Source: Bacillota bacterium (GTDB lineage: Bacteria; Bacillota; Bacilli; Alicyclobacillales; Alicyclobacillaceae). From it: 13,624 bases of DNA. Below, piece after piece: positions 6,008 to 12,314 of this stretch. The DNA lies in assembly GCA_021816665.1 (NCBI GenBank), contig JAKAXI010000017.1, positions 1 through 13,624 of the forward strand, in the 5' to 3' direction. Under the pieces are notes generated by a model. The model did not search any database, had not been told where the DNA came from, and saw only the letters and a list, made by a program, of their open reading frames with translations. Position numbers and translations under genes: made by a program. Numbering within the stretch: position 1 is the stretch's first letter; the number at the start of each line of letters is the position of its first letter.

Positions 6008-7561
6008 GTGACAGATGGAAGTAGACAGCAATCAACTGTTCACTCGCCTGTTGAAGTGAACACAACGGAATCATCACAGAGTGTGCGAGTGCGGTTCGCA
6101 CCGAGCCCGACGGGTGCTCTGCACATCGGCGGAGCCCGTACAGCGTACTTTAACTGGTTGTTTGCCCGGCAGCGACAAGGTCTATTTGTGTTGCGGATTG
6201 ATGACACCGACAAGGCCAGGTCAACCGAAGAGTCGTATCAGCAAATTCTCTCAAGCCTGAAATGGCTCGGGCTTGACTGGGATGAGGGGCCGGATGTCGG
6301 AGGCGAATTTGGACCGTACCGTCAATCCCTGCGGCAATCGTTTTACGAAGCGGAACTGGCTCGCCTCGTCTCTGCTGGCAAGGTCTACCCATGCTTTTGC
6401 ACGCAAGAAGAACTGGCGGGTGAACGCGATGCAGCGCAGAAACAGGGACTGACACCCCGCTACTCAGGGCGCTGCCGTCATTTGTCAGAAGCGGAGCGAG
6501 CCCGCCGTTTGGAACAGGGGGACTCGCACACATACCGTCTACACGCCCCGGAGAGTGGGGATGTGGTTGTGCACGATTTGATTCGGGGCGACGTGACGTT
6601 TTCCGCAGATGAAGTGGATGACTTCATCATCTGGAAAGCCGATGGTACACCGACCTATCACTTTGCGAGTTGTATAGATGACGCGCTCATGCACATTACG
6701 CATATCATTCGGGCTGAAGAACACTTGTCGAATACGCCCCGTCATATTGTCCTGTTTCAAACACTCGGGTACCCCGTGCCTGCATTTGCGCACGTGCCGA
6801 TGATTCTCGCGCCGGACCGCAGTAAACTCAGCAAACGCCACGGCGCGACGAGTGTAGAAGAGTACCGGGACGCAGGGATTGTACCGGAAGCCCTTGTCAA
6901 TTACTTGCTGTTACTCGGGTTTTCACCGGGTGAAGACAGAGAGGTCCTGTCGCGAGACGAAGCCGTAGCACTATTTGACCTCACGCGGGTTTCAAAGAAT
7001 GCAGCCGTATACGATGTCAAGAAACTGGAATGGCTAAACGGCAACTATTTGCGCGCGCTGTCATCGGACGCCTTGTTGACGTTACTCTGGGAGCCCCTAA
7101 TCAACCGCGGGTTCGTCTCTGTAGACGAGCCAGCCGAGCGGCTTAGCTGGGTTCGCGAATTGATTGGGTCGATGCAGAGCCGTGCGAAAAGTGTCAACGA
7201 ACTTGTAGATGGGCTGGAGTTCTACTTTCGCACTCCGGTGTCGTTCGACGTGAAGGGTGTACGCAAGCACTTTGCCGATGCGGCAGTCCCGACGCGATTG
7301 CGGCAGGCGGCAGACGAACTCGCACAAGTGCAACCGTTTGTGGCCCCGATAATTGAAGTCAAGTACCACGACCTGACGGCGAGTTGGGGAGTTAAGCCTG
7401 CTGCCCTGATCCATCCGACGCGCCTGGCGCTGACGGGAAAGACTGCGGGTCCAGGGTTGTTCGAGTTGATGGCTTTGCTCGGGAAATCAACTTGTCAAGA
7501 CCGTCTGCGTCAGGTCGCCGATGCGATTTCGCACGGGGAGCTGGAGGTTTTAGACAACTGA
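6008..7561 (+). CDS. gltX: Glutamyl-tRNA synthetase
   Basis: A class I aminoacyl-tRNA synthetase that attaches glutamate to tRNA-Glu. In most Bacillota, which lack GlnRS, it also charges tRNA-Gln, and GatCAB then amidates the product. It has 517 residues. The HIGH motif reads HIGG (39-42) after RFAPSPTGA; the KMSKS motif reads KLSKR (273-277). C129-x-C131, 24 residues, C156-x-H158 match the zinc site of the E. coli enzyme, which the Bacillus subtilis enzyme, as I recall it, lacks. Other family motifs deviate: RIDDTD for RIEDTD and RAEEHLSNTP for RGEDHISNTP. About 26 polar residues precede the catalytic domain. GTG 6008 follows AAGGTGAGG. The tRNA-Gln and tRNA-Glu genes lie just downstream. 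Discriminating or non-discriminating specificity cannot be read by eye. Confidence 0.93.
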   Translation: MTDGSRQQSTVHSPVEVNTTESSQSVRVRFAPSPTGALHIGGARTAYFNWLFARQRQGLFVLRIDDTDKARSTEESYQQILSSLKWLGLDWDEGPDVGGEFGPYRQSLRQSFYEAELARLVSAGKVYPCFCTQEELAGERDAAQKQGLTPRYSGRCRHLSEAERARRLEQGDSHTYRLHAPESGDVVVHDLIRGDVTFSADEVDDFIIWKADGTPTYHFASCIDDALMHITHIIRAEEHLSNTPRHIVLFQTLGYPVPAFAHVPMILAPDRSKLSKRHGATSVEEYRDAGIVPEALVNYLLLLGFSPGEDREVLSRDEAVALFDLTRVSKNAAVYDVKKLEWLNGNYLRALSSDALLTLLWEPLINRGFVSVDEPAERLSWVRELIGSMQSRAKSVNELVDGLEFYFRTPVSFDVKGVRKHFADAAVPTRLRQAADELAQVQPFVAPIIEVKYHDLTASWGVKPAALIHPTRLALTGKTAGPGLFELMALLGKSTCQDRLRQVADAISHGELEVLDN

Positions 7562-7571
7562 TTTTAAGTAG

Positions 7572-7600
7572 TTGACAAGCGGATCGGCCGCCTGTATAAT
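7572..7600 (+). promoter_or_regulatory. Consensus promoter of the tRNA cluster
   Basis: TTGACA (7572-7577), 17 bases, TATAAT (7595-7600): a perfect sigma-A match, the only one in the window. It begins 10 bases after the gltX stop. The likely first base is near G7609, about 12 bases before tRNA-Gln, followed by a GC-rich discriminator typical of stable-RNA promoters. Confidence 0.9.
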
Positions 7601-7621
7601 CCTATTTTGTCGGCGGCCGAT
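7583..7621 (+). repeat. 10-bp inverted repeat enclosing the -10 box
   Basis: ATCGGCCGCC (7583-7592) is perfectly complementary to GGCGGCCGAT (7612-7621). The 19 bases between hold TATAAT and the probable transcription start. The right arm ends on the first base of tRNA-Gln. There is no T-run, so it does not look like a simple gltX terminator. Confidence 0.8.
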
Positions 7622-7694
7622 GCCGAATGGTGTAATGGTAGCACGACTGACTCTGAATCAGTTAGTCTAGGTTCGAATCCTAGTTCGGCAGCCA
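7621..7694 (+). tRNA. tRNA-Gln(CTG)
   Basis: A full cloverleaf: acceptor TGCCGAA/TTCGGCA, D stem GTGT/GCAC, anticodon stem ACTGA/TCAGT with loop CTCTGAA (anticodon CTG, reads CAG), T stem CTAGG/CCTAG with TTCGAAT loop. Discriminator G and an encoded CCA (7692-7694). The weak T1-A72 pair is typical of tRNA-Gln. Confidence 0.97.
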
Positions 7695-7696
7695 GT

Positions 7697-7771
7697 GGCC
7701 CTATCGTCTAATGGTTAGGACGCCGCCCTCTCACGGCGGTAATCGGGGTTCGAATCCCCGTAGGGTCACCA
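7697..7771 (+). tRNA. tRNA-Glu(CTC)
   Basis: Acceptor GGCCCTA/TAGGGTC with a G2-T71 wobble, D stem GTCT/GGAC, anticodon stem CCGCC/GGCGG with loop CTCTCAC (anticodon CTC, reads GAG), T stem CGGGG/CCCCG. Discriminator A and encoded CCA. Only two bases separate it from tRNA-Gln, so the transcript must be processed. Confidence 0.97.
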
Positions 7772-7774
7772 GAT

Positions 7775-7850
7775 GGGTCATTAGCTCAATTGGTAGAGCA
7801 TCCGACTCTTAATCGGCAGGTTGAAGGTTCGAGTCCTTCATGACCCACCA
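7775..7850 (+). tRNA. tRNA-Lys(CTT)
   Basis: Acceptor GGGTCAT/ATGACCC, D stem GCTC/GAGC, anticodon loop CTCTTAA (anticodon CTT, reads AAG), T stem GAAGG/CCTTC. Discriminator A and encoded CCA. The anticodon stem TCCGA/TCGGC has a T27-C43 mismatch, leaving four pairs. Three bases separate it from tRNA-Glu. Confidence 0.96.
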
Positions 7851-7855
7851 CAATT

Positions 7856-7884
7856 TGAGACTGGTTCGCTACCGACCCGTCTCA
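7856..7884 (+). other. Hairpin in the tRNA trailer
   Basis: TGAGAC (7856-7861) pairs with GTCTCA (7879-7884), with inner GGT/ACC closing a TCGCT loop. It lies between tRNA-Lys and the terminator and may mark or protect the trailer during 3' processing. Confidence 0.45.
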
Positions 7885-7893
7885 GTACGAGAG

Positions 7894-7920
7894 AAAACGG
7901 CGGAAATTCCGCCGTTTTTT
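7894..7920 (+). terminator. Rho-independent terminator of the tRNA operon
   Basis: AAAACGGCGG (7894-7903) and CCGCCGTTTT (7909-7918) form a 10-bp stem over an AAATT loop, followed by a run of six T (7915-7920). A textbook intrinsic terminator, 44 bases after tRNA-Lys; the A-run makes it partly bidirectional. Confidence 0.95.
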
Positions 7921-7930
7921 GCGTCTCTGG

Positions 7931-7959
7931 TTTTCACGCGGGACATTCTCTCTTATCAT
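7931..7959 (+). promoter_or_regulatory. Candidate promoter for membrane protein-uvrC
   Basis: TTTTCA (7931-7936), 17 bases, TATCAT (7954-7959). A modest sigma-A match just past the tRNA terminator and 66 bases before the GTG start, the right place for the next transcript. Confidence 0.4.
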
Positions 7960-8013
7960 TAAGACTGCGCCACCCTGCGATTAGTCGGGAGCGCGTGGTA
8001 GACAGCGATGAAC

Positions 8014-8018
8014 GGAGG
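8014..8018 (+). promoter_or_regulatory. Shine-Dalgarno site deciding the start at 8026
   Basis: GGAGG ends 7 bases before GTG 8026. It lies inside the frame that would start at ATG 8008, which itself has no ribosome site. Confidence 0.7.
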
Positions 8019-8025
8019 ACCTGTC

Positions 8026-9630
8026 GTGTCCAAAGCATCTGAACGCAGTGCTGCGCGCTGGCGCACGCTGGAAGCTGCGCTTGTCTCGCATGGTCCCGCC
8101 CTATATAAGGCCGTGCAAAGAGGTGTGGACTCACAGCGGGTTTCCGAATTGTGGATCTCTGCGTTTGTGCGCGGTTTTGAGTCTGACCGGGAGTTGCACA
8201 AAGCGTCAAACCAGTACCTGTGGTTGGCCGAACAAGTACGCGATGTTGCCGTGGAACTGGGAGTTTCTCTTGACAGCGGAGCGTTGTTATCAGAGCAGTT
8301 TACGCATCAAGCGTCTGCGATAGACGATACCACGCGTTCCGCCAATCCAGCGTCACAGCGGAGTTCGTCCAGTTCTCTTCGACTCACCGAGGCAGCGCTA
8401 CAGATACCCGAGGAGACTTGGAACGGACTGCGCAAGCGTCTGCTCGCGCGTGACGCTGCCTGGGCCGCTGAATCAAGACGGCGCGGTGCATCGTGGAGTC
8501 AATATGCTGTGATTGCGGCTACCGTTGTCGGCTTGACTGGTGTTGTTTACGGAATTGTTGACTTACCGACGTCCGGTGCTGCTGTCAGCGCCACCGGAGA
8601 GCATACAAAGTTAGCGGCTCGGTTGCCGCAGCCACTGACGAATCTACCCACAGTCACGGATGCGCAATTTCGTTTGGGAGCGAGCATTCCGTCGCTCAGT
8701 CACGCCTACGTGACGTCTGACACGCTGTATTTGCCACAGCTGACTGAGCGCGCGGGAGCCTATCTTCTGACTGTCCACGAGGCGCCATTTTCGGCCGCAG
8801 GTGGAACCTGGTCCCAGGTAGCGCACACCGAGGGCAAACTGGTTGTCAAGCCACCGGCTGTGACAGGGAAGCAACCAGGTGTGCCACAACTTTCGAACTG
8901 GCGATTTATTGTCTCTGGCCGTTATGCGGTAGCTGTTGTGTCATGGACGGTTGGACAAAGTCAACTCACGAACATTGTTCAGGTATACCAGTTGGACTTG
9001 ATCACTGGTCGTTCCAAACTCCTTAAAACGCTGTCTCCGACGTCGAACGGCAGCGATGCGTACGTCACTGCCGTGGGCAACGGGAAGGTCGTGGTCCAAC
9101 CGGGAATTCTGGAAGGTCTGGGGAACTCCGCCGCGATGGTCGGGTTGCCGATTCAGGAGTACACTTTAAACTCGACGTCTCCTGACCACTCACTTGCTCA
9201 ACCCGTTCAAATTCCGGGAACGTTTGGGCTGATGCAGGACCCAGCTGTGACCGCAAACGGGATCGTATTTCAAGGCATCTACGGAGAGGCGCAAGACCCA
9301 GCAGCGGTCAGCGCCACGTGGTATCAGTTGTCTTGGGACGGCAGCTTGGCCACCCTTCAGGGACCTCCCTTGGACAATCAACAGCACTGGGCTGTGTCGG
9401 GCAAAACCGGACAATTGTGGTGGGTGGAGACCACTCCTGCAGCATCGGGGTCTCACCGTGGAAGCCAAGTGTTGATGGGACGCCTGACACCACTTGGAGC
9501 GGCCCCTGAAGCGCCTGCTGACACGTTGAGTGGACCTGTTTTGGCGTTCGGAGTCTCAGGGAGTCACCTCGTCTGGGTGCAAAAGGATGCGAATGTTACT
9601 CAAATGGTCGTAGCGGAAGTGACACAATGA
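8026..9630 (+). CDS. Single-pass membrane protein, sigma2-like N-terminus
   Basis: A 534-residue protein that I cannot name. Residues 1-157 are cytoplasmic and mostly helical. Within them, residues 16-80 (HGPALYKAV...[12 protein letters not shown]...[15 protein letters not shown]) follow the spacing of ECF sigma-factor region 2, but without its acidic core. A Ser-rich linker (about 104-117) and a basic helix ([13 protein letters not shown]) precede one membrane helix (about 158-180). The outside part, about 350 residues, is rich in strands with repeated Trp/Tyr/Val patterns, suggesting a beta-propeller-like sensor domain; it has no cysteine pair. Inside-helical, one TM, outside-beta is the layout of membrane anti-sigma factors. 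Its TGA overlaps the uvrC start (ATGA), so the two are translationally coupled. Function unknown; sigma2 similarity is inference. Confidence 0.8.
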   Translation: MSKASERSAARWRTLEAALVSHGPALYKAVQRGVDSQRVSELWISAFVRGFESDRELHKASNQYLWLAEQVRDVAVELGVSLDSGALLSEQFTHQASAIDDTTRSANPASQRSSSSSLRLTEAALQIPEETWNGLRKRLLARDAAWAAESRRRGASWSQYAVIAATVVGLTGVVYGIVDLPTSGAAVSATGEHTKLAARLPQPLTNLPTVTDAQFRLGASIPSLSHAYVTSDTLYLPQLTERAGAYLLTVHEAPFSAAGGTWSQVAHTEGKLVVKPPAVTGKQPGVPQLSNWRFIVSGRYAVAVVSWTVGQSQLTNIVQVYQLDLITGRSKLLKTLSPTSNGSDAYVTAVGNGKVVVQPGILEGLGNSAAMVGLPIQEYTLNSTSPDHSLAQPVQIPGTFGLMQDPAVTANGIVFQGIYGEAQDPAAVSATWYQLSWDGSLATLQGPPLDNQQHWAVSGKTGQLWWVETTPAASGSHRGSQVLMGRLTPLGAAPEAPADTLSGPVLAFGVSGSHLVWVQKDANVTQMVVAEVTQ

Positions 9631-11462
9631 ACGAACAACTGCGCGAGAAGCTGTCACTCCTGCCTGGTAAACCGGGCGTTTATTTGATGAAGGACCGGGC
9701 AGGCAGCGTGATCTACGTCGGCAAGGCGAAAGTTTTAAAGAATCGCGTTCGGTCCTACTTCACGGGTTCGCATGACCGAAAGACGCAAGCTCTCGTTTCG
9801 AACATCGTGGACTTTGAGTATGTGGTAACGGACACCGTCGTTGAGGCGCTAGTCCTTGAATGCAACCTGATTAAGCAGTACACACCGCCTTACAACATCA
9901 TGTTGCGAGATGACAAGGCGTACCCGTACATTAAGGTCACGAATGAACAACATCCGCGGCTCGAGATTGTCCGGCGCGTTCAAAAAGACAAGGCAAAGTA
10001 CTTTGGACCGTATCCAAATGCAACGTCTGCAAGTGAGACCAAGAAGCTGTTGGAACGGCTGTACCCACTGCGCAAGTGTCGGGCGCTGAAGAAGAAGGTT
10101 TGCCTGTACTACCACATCGGACAGTGCCTGGCTCCGTGCGAATTCGTTGTGGCCCAAGAGACGTACCAGGACATCGTCAAAGAGATCACGCACTTCCTGA
10201 ACGGCGGCCACAAAGAAGTCGTAGCCGACTTGCGCCAGAAGATGGAACGTCAGGCCGAGCAGTTGAACTTCGAACGGGCGAAAGAACTACGCGACTTGAT
10301 TCAGCACATTGAGCGAGTGATGGAAGACCAGAAGATCACGGTCATCGACCAAGTCAACCGCGACGTGTTTGGCTATTACGCGGACAAGGGTTGGCTCTGT
10401 GTGCAGGTGTTCTACGTCCGCAGCGGCAAGGTGATTGAGCGGTCGGTCAACGTCATGCAGCACTTCGGCGACCCGGCAGAGGACTTTATGTCCTACGTAG
10501 AGCAGTTCTACTATCAGCAGGCTGACATTCCGAAAGAGATCCTCCTTCCGCAAGGGGTCGACAGCGGTCCGCTGTCCGAGTGGCTGCCAGCGAAGTGTCT
10601 GCAGCCGCAACGCGGACAAAAGCGTCAACTTGTGGAATTAGCTATCGAGAATGCTCGTCTGTCACTGGAGGAGCGTCTGCGGCTGCTTGAGAGAAAGATG
10701 GACCGCACTCTCGGAGCGATTATGGAACTCGGGCAGACCTTGGGTATTCCTACGCCGCGGCGGATTGAAGCGTTTGACAACTCGAACTTGCAGGGCAGTG
10801 ACCCGGTCGCCGCGATGGTCGTTTTCGTCGACGGCAAACCGGCTCGACAGGCGTACCGCAAATATAAAATCAAAACTGTCCAGGGGCCCGATGACTACGC
10901 CTCCATGCGCGAAGTCATCCGTCGCCGGTATCTGCGCCTGCTGCGCGAGAAACAATCATTGCCTGATCTAATCGTGATTGATGGCGGGAAAGGGCAATTG
11001 GCGGCTGCGATGGATGTGCTGGAGAACGAATTGGACATCGACGTCCCAGTGTGTGGCCTGGCCAAAGACGATAGTCACCGCACCAGTCAACTGTTCTTTC
11101 GGGATGAACCGGAGCCTGTGGGGTTGGACCGTCACTCGCAGGCGTTCTACCTGCTCGAGCGCATCCAGGATGAAGTACACAGATTTGCGATTACGTTTCA
11201 CCGCCAAACCCGAAAGCGAACGGGCCTCACTTCTGTTCTCGACGACATCCCGGGAATAGGGCCAACTCGGCGCAAAAAACTTTTGTCGCACTTTGGGTCA
11301 CTCGCAGCAATCGCCCGGGCGGACGAGGAGCAGTTCCGGGTCCTCGGTATCGGCTCCGCACTCGCACAGCAAATCCAAGCTCACGTTCGCGCCGTGCGCG
11401 GTGAAGTCGAAACGAACCAAAGTCCACTTTCCTCCGTCCATACTGGGGATGAAGACCAGTAA
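9627..11462 (+). CDS. uvrC: Excinuclease ABC subunit C
   Basis: The nuclease of bacterial nucleotide excision repair: it makes both incisions around a lesion marked by UvrB. It has 611 residues, full length. Residues 12-90 are the GIY-YIG domain ([24 protein letters not shown]), which cuts 3'. Four cysteines (151, 159, 167, 171) match the iron-sulfur cluster site described in E. coli UvrC. A UVR motif that binds UvrB spans about 200-234. The RNase H-like 5' nuclease follows, with candidate acidic residues D384 (FDNSNLQG) and D452 (IDGGKGQ) and H518. Tandem helix-hairpin-helix motifs ([24 protein letters not shown]) lie at 538-595. Its ATG overlaps the preceding stop. Next come sdhC-sdhA, as in Bacillus. 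Confidence 0.97.
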   Translation: MNEQLREKLSLLPGKPGVYLMKDRAGSVIYVGKAKVLKNRVRSYFTGSHDRKTQALVSNIVDFEYVVTDTVVEALVLECNLIKQYTPPYNIMLRDDKAYPYIKVTNEQHPRLEIVRRVQKDKAKYFGPYPNATSASETKKLLERLYPLRKCRALKKKVCLYYHIGQCLAPCEFVVAQETYQDIVKEITHFLNGGHKEVVADLRQKMERQAEQLNFERAKELRDLIQHIERVMEDQKITVIDQVNRDVFGYYADKGWLCVQVFYVRSGKVIERSVNVMQHFGDPAEDFMSYVEQFYYQQADIPKEILLPQGVDSGPLSEWLPAKCLQPQRGQKRQLVELAIENARLSLEERLRLLERKMDRTLGAIMELGQTLGIPTPRRIEAFDNSNLQGSDPVAAMVVFVDGKPARQAYRKYKIKTVQGPDDYASMREVIRRRYLRLLREKQSLPDLIVIDGGKGQLAAAMDVLENELDIDVPVCGLAKDDSHRTSQLFFRDEPEPVGLDRHSQAFYLLERIQDEVHRFAITFHRQTRKRTGLTSVLDDIPGIGPTRRKKLLSHFGSLAAIARADEEQFRVLGIGSALAQQIQAHVRAVRGEVETNQSPLSSVHTGDEDQ

Positions 11463-11490
11463 TTACGGGGAACAATAGGCGCACGGAAGA

Positions 11491-11513
11491 GGCCGTAGTG
11501 ACGGGCTTTTCTT
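11491..11513 (+). terminator. Weak candidate terminator after uvrC
   Basis: CCGT/ACGG with an AGTG loop (11493-11504), extended imperfectly by a G-C pair across a bulged G, then TTTTCTT. The stem is short and the T-run overlaps the -35 box of the next promoter, so this is uncertain. Confidence 0.3.
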
Positions 11514-11541
11514 GACTCTAGTATGATCTAACTAGTACAAT
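11512..11541 (+). promoter_or_regulatory. sdh operon promoter
   Basis: TTGACT (11512-11517), 18 bases, TACAAT (11536-11541). The predicted start near 11548 leaves a leader of about 128 bases before the sdhC GTG. TATGAT at 11522 looks like a -10 box but is only 4 bases from the -35. Confidence 0.65.
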
Positions 11542-11554
11542 TTAATTTGGTTTT

Positions 11555-11650
11555 GGCGGCCTCCACCTGAGAGGCGCCTGACGCAGGGTGGCAGTCGAGT
11601 GTTTCGGCTGCCGTTACATATGTAGAGACACCGGGTTGGGTGTTTCGGTG
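11555..11650 (+). promoter_or_regulatory. Structured sdhC leader with three hairpins
   Basis: Hairpin 1, 11555-11578: GCCTC/GAGGC plus GGC/GCC across one bulged G. Hairpin 2, 11590-11612: GGCAGTCG/CGGCTGCC, 8 bp with one T-G pair, loop AGTGTTT. Hairpin 3, 11629-11650: CACCG/CGGTG with a 12-base loop. The ribosome site (11660-11668) lies just past hairpin 3. None is followed by a T-run, so control, if any, would act on translation or stability. Confidence 0.45.
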
Positions 11651-11659
11651 CGATGCTAT

Positions 11660-11668
11660 GGAGGGAGG
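11660..11668 (+). promoter_or_regulatory. Shine-Dalgarno site deciding the sdhC start
   Basis: GGAGGGAGG is a doubled, very strong site 7 bases before GTG 11676. Confidence 0.8.
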
Positions 11669-11675
11669 CAGACAC

Positions 11676-12296
11676 GTGGCACAAGCGCAAGATCACTCGG
11701 AGTATTTGCTTCGCCGCCTGCATACGCTGGCGGGTGTCATTCCAGTGGGGTTGTTCTTGCTCGAACACCTGTTTACAAACGCTACAGCGACGACGGGCGC
11801 GGCTTCGTACAATCAGGCAGTGTCGACCATTCAACACATCCCGTTCCTGCACGTAGTGGAGTTCGTCTTCATCTTTTTGCCTCTTTGTTATCACGGTGTA
11901 TACGGCTTGTATGTAGCGTTTACGTCAGGCTACAACGCCGGACAGTATTCATGGGGTAGAAACCTGCTGTTTTCCCTGCAGCGGATCACGGGCGTACTAA
12001 CCTTTGTATTCATCATCTTTCACCTCGCGACGACTCGCTTTTCTGGTCATGCACCGACGTTTGCGTACGTACATCAACTGTTTCAAAATCCGGCCTACTT
12101 CTGGTTTATGGTCATTGGCGTACTCGCGGCCACCTTCCACTTTTCGAACGGGCTGTGGTCATTCTTCATCCACTGGGGGATCACGGTCGGAGCCCGTGCA
12201 CAGCAGATTATGGCGTATGTCACAATGGTCATCTTCGTTGTCCTCGGTGGAGTCGGCATTGCAGCAATTTGGGCCTTTACTTTCCATACTGCCTAA
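11676..12296 (+). CDS. sdhC: Succinate dehydrogenase cytochrome b558 subunit
   Basis: The membrane anchor of succinate:menaquinone reductase (complex II). It carries two hemes b and passes electrons from SdhB to menaquinone. From GTG 11676 it has 206 residues with five hydrophobic helices. It closely follows B. subtilis SdhC: RRLHTLAGVIPVG near the start, YHGVYGLYVAF, QRITGV, and HFSNGLWSF. The heme-ligand histidines correspond to H31, H73, H116 and H155. GGAGGGAGG (11660-11668) sits 7 bases before this GTG; the frame is open to GTG 11640, but that start would include the ribosome site. sdhA begins 18 bases after the stop. Like other di-heme types it needs no separate SdhD. Confidence 0.95.
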   Translation: MAQAQDHSEYLLRRLHTLAGVIPVGLFLLEHLFTNATATTGAASYNQAVSTIQHIPFLHVVEFVFIFLPLCYHGVYGLYVAFTSGYNAGQYSWGRNLLFSLQRITGVLTFVFIIFHLATTRFSGHAPTFAYVHQLFQNPAYFWFMVIGVLAATFHFSNGLWSFFIHWGITVGARAQQIMAYVTMVIFVVLGGVGIAAIWAFTFHTA

Positions 12297-12314
12297 GCGA
12301 GGAGTGAACGCATC

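Noticed and set aside
11590..11612. Iron-responsive-element-like hairpin in the sdhC leader (AGTG in the loop)
   Set aside because: The loop does not read CAGTGN and the bulged C of a true element is missing. It is kept only as a generic hairpin.
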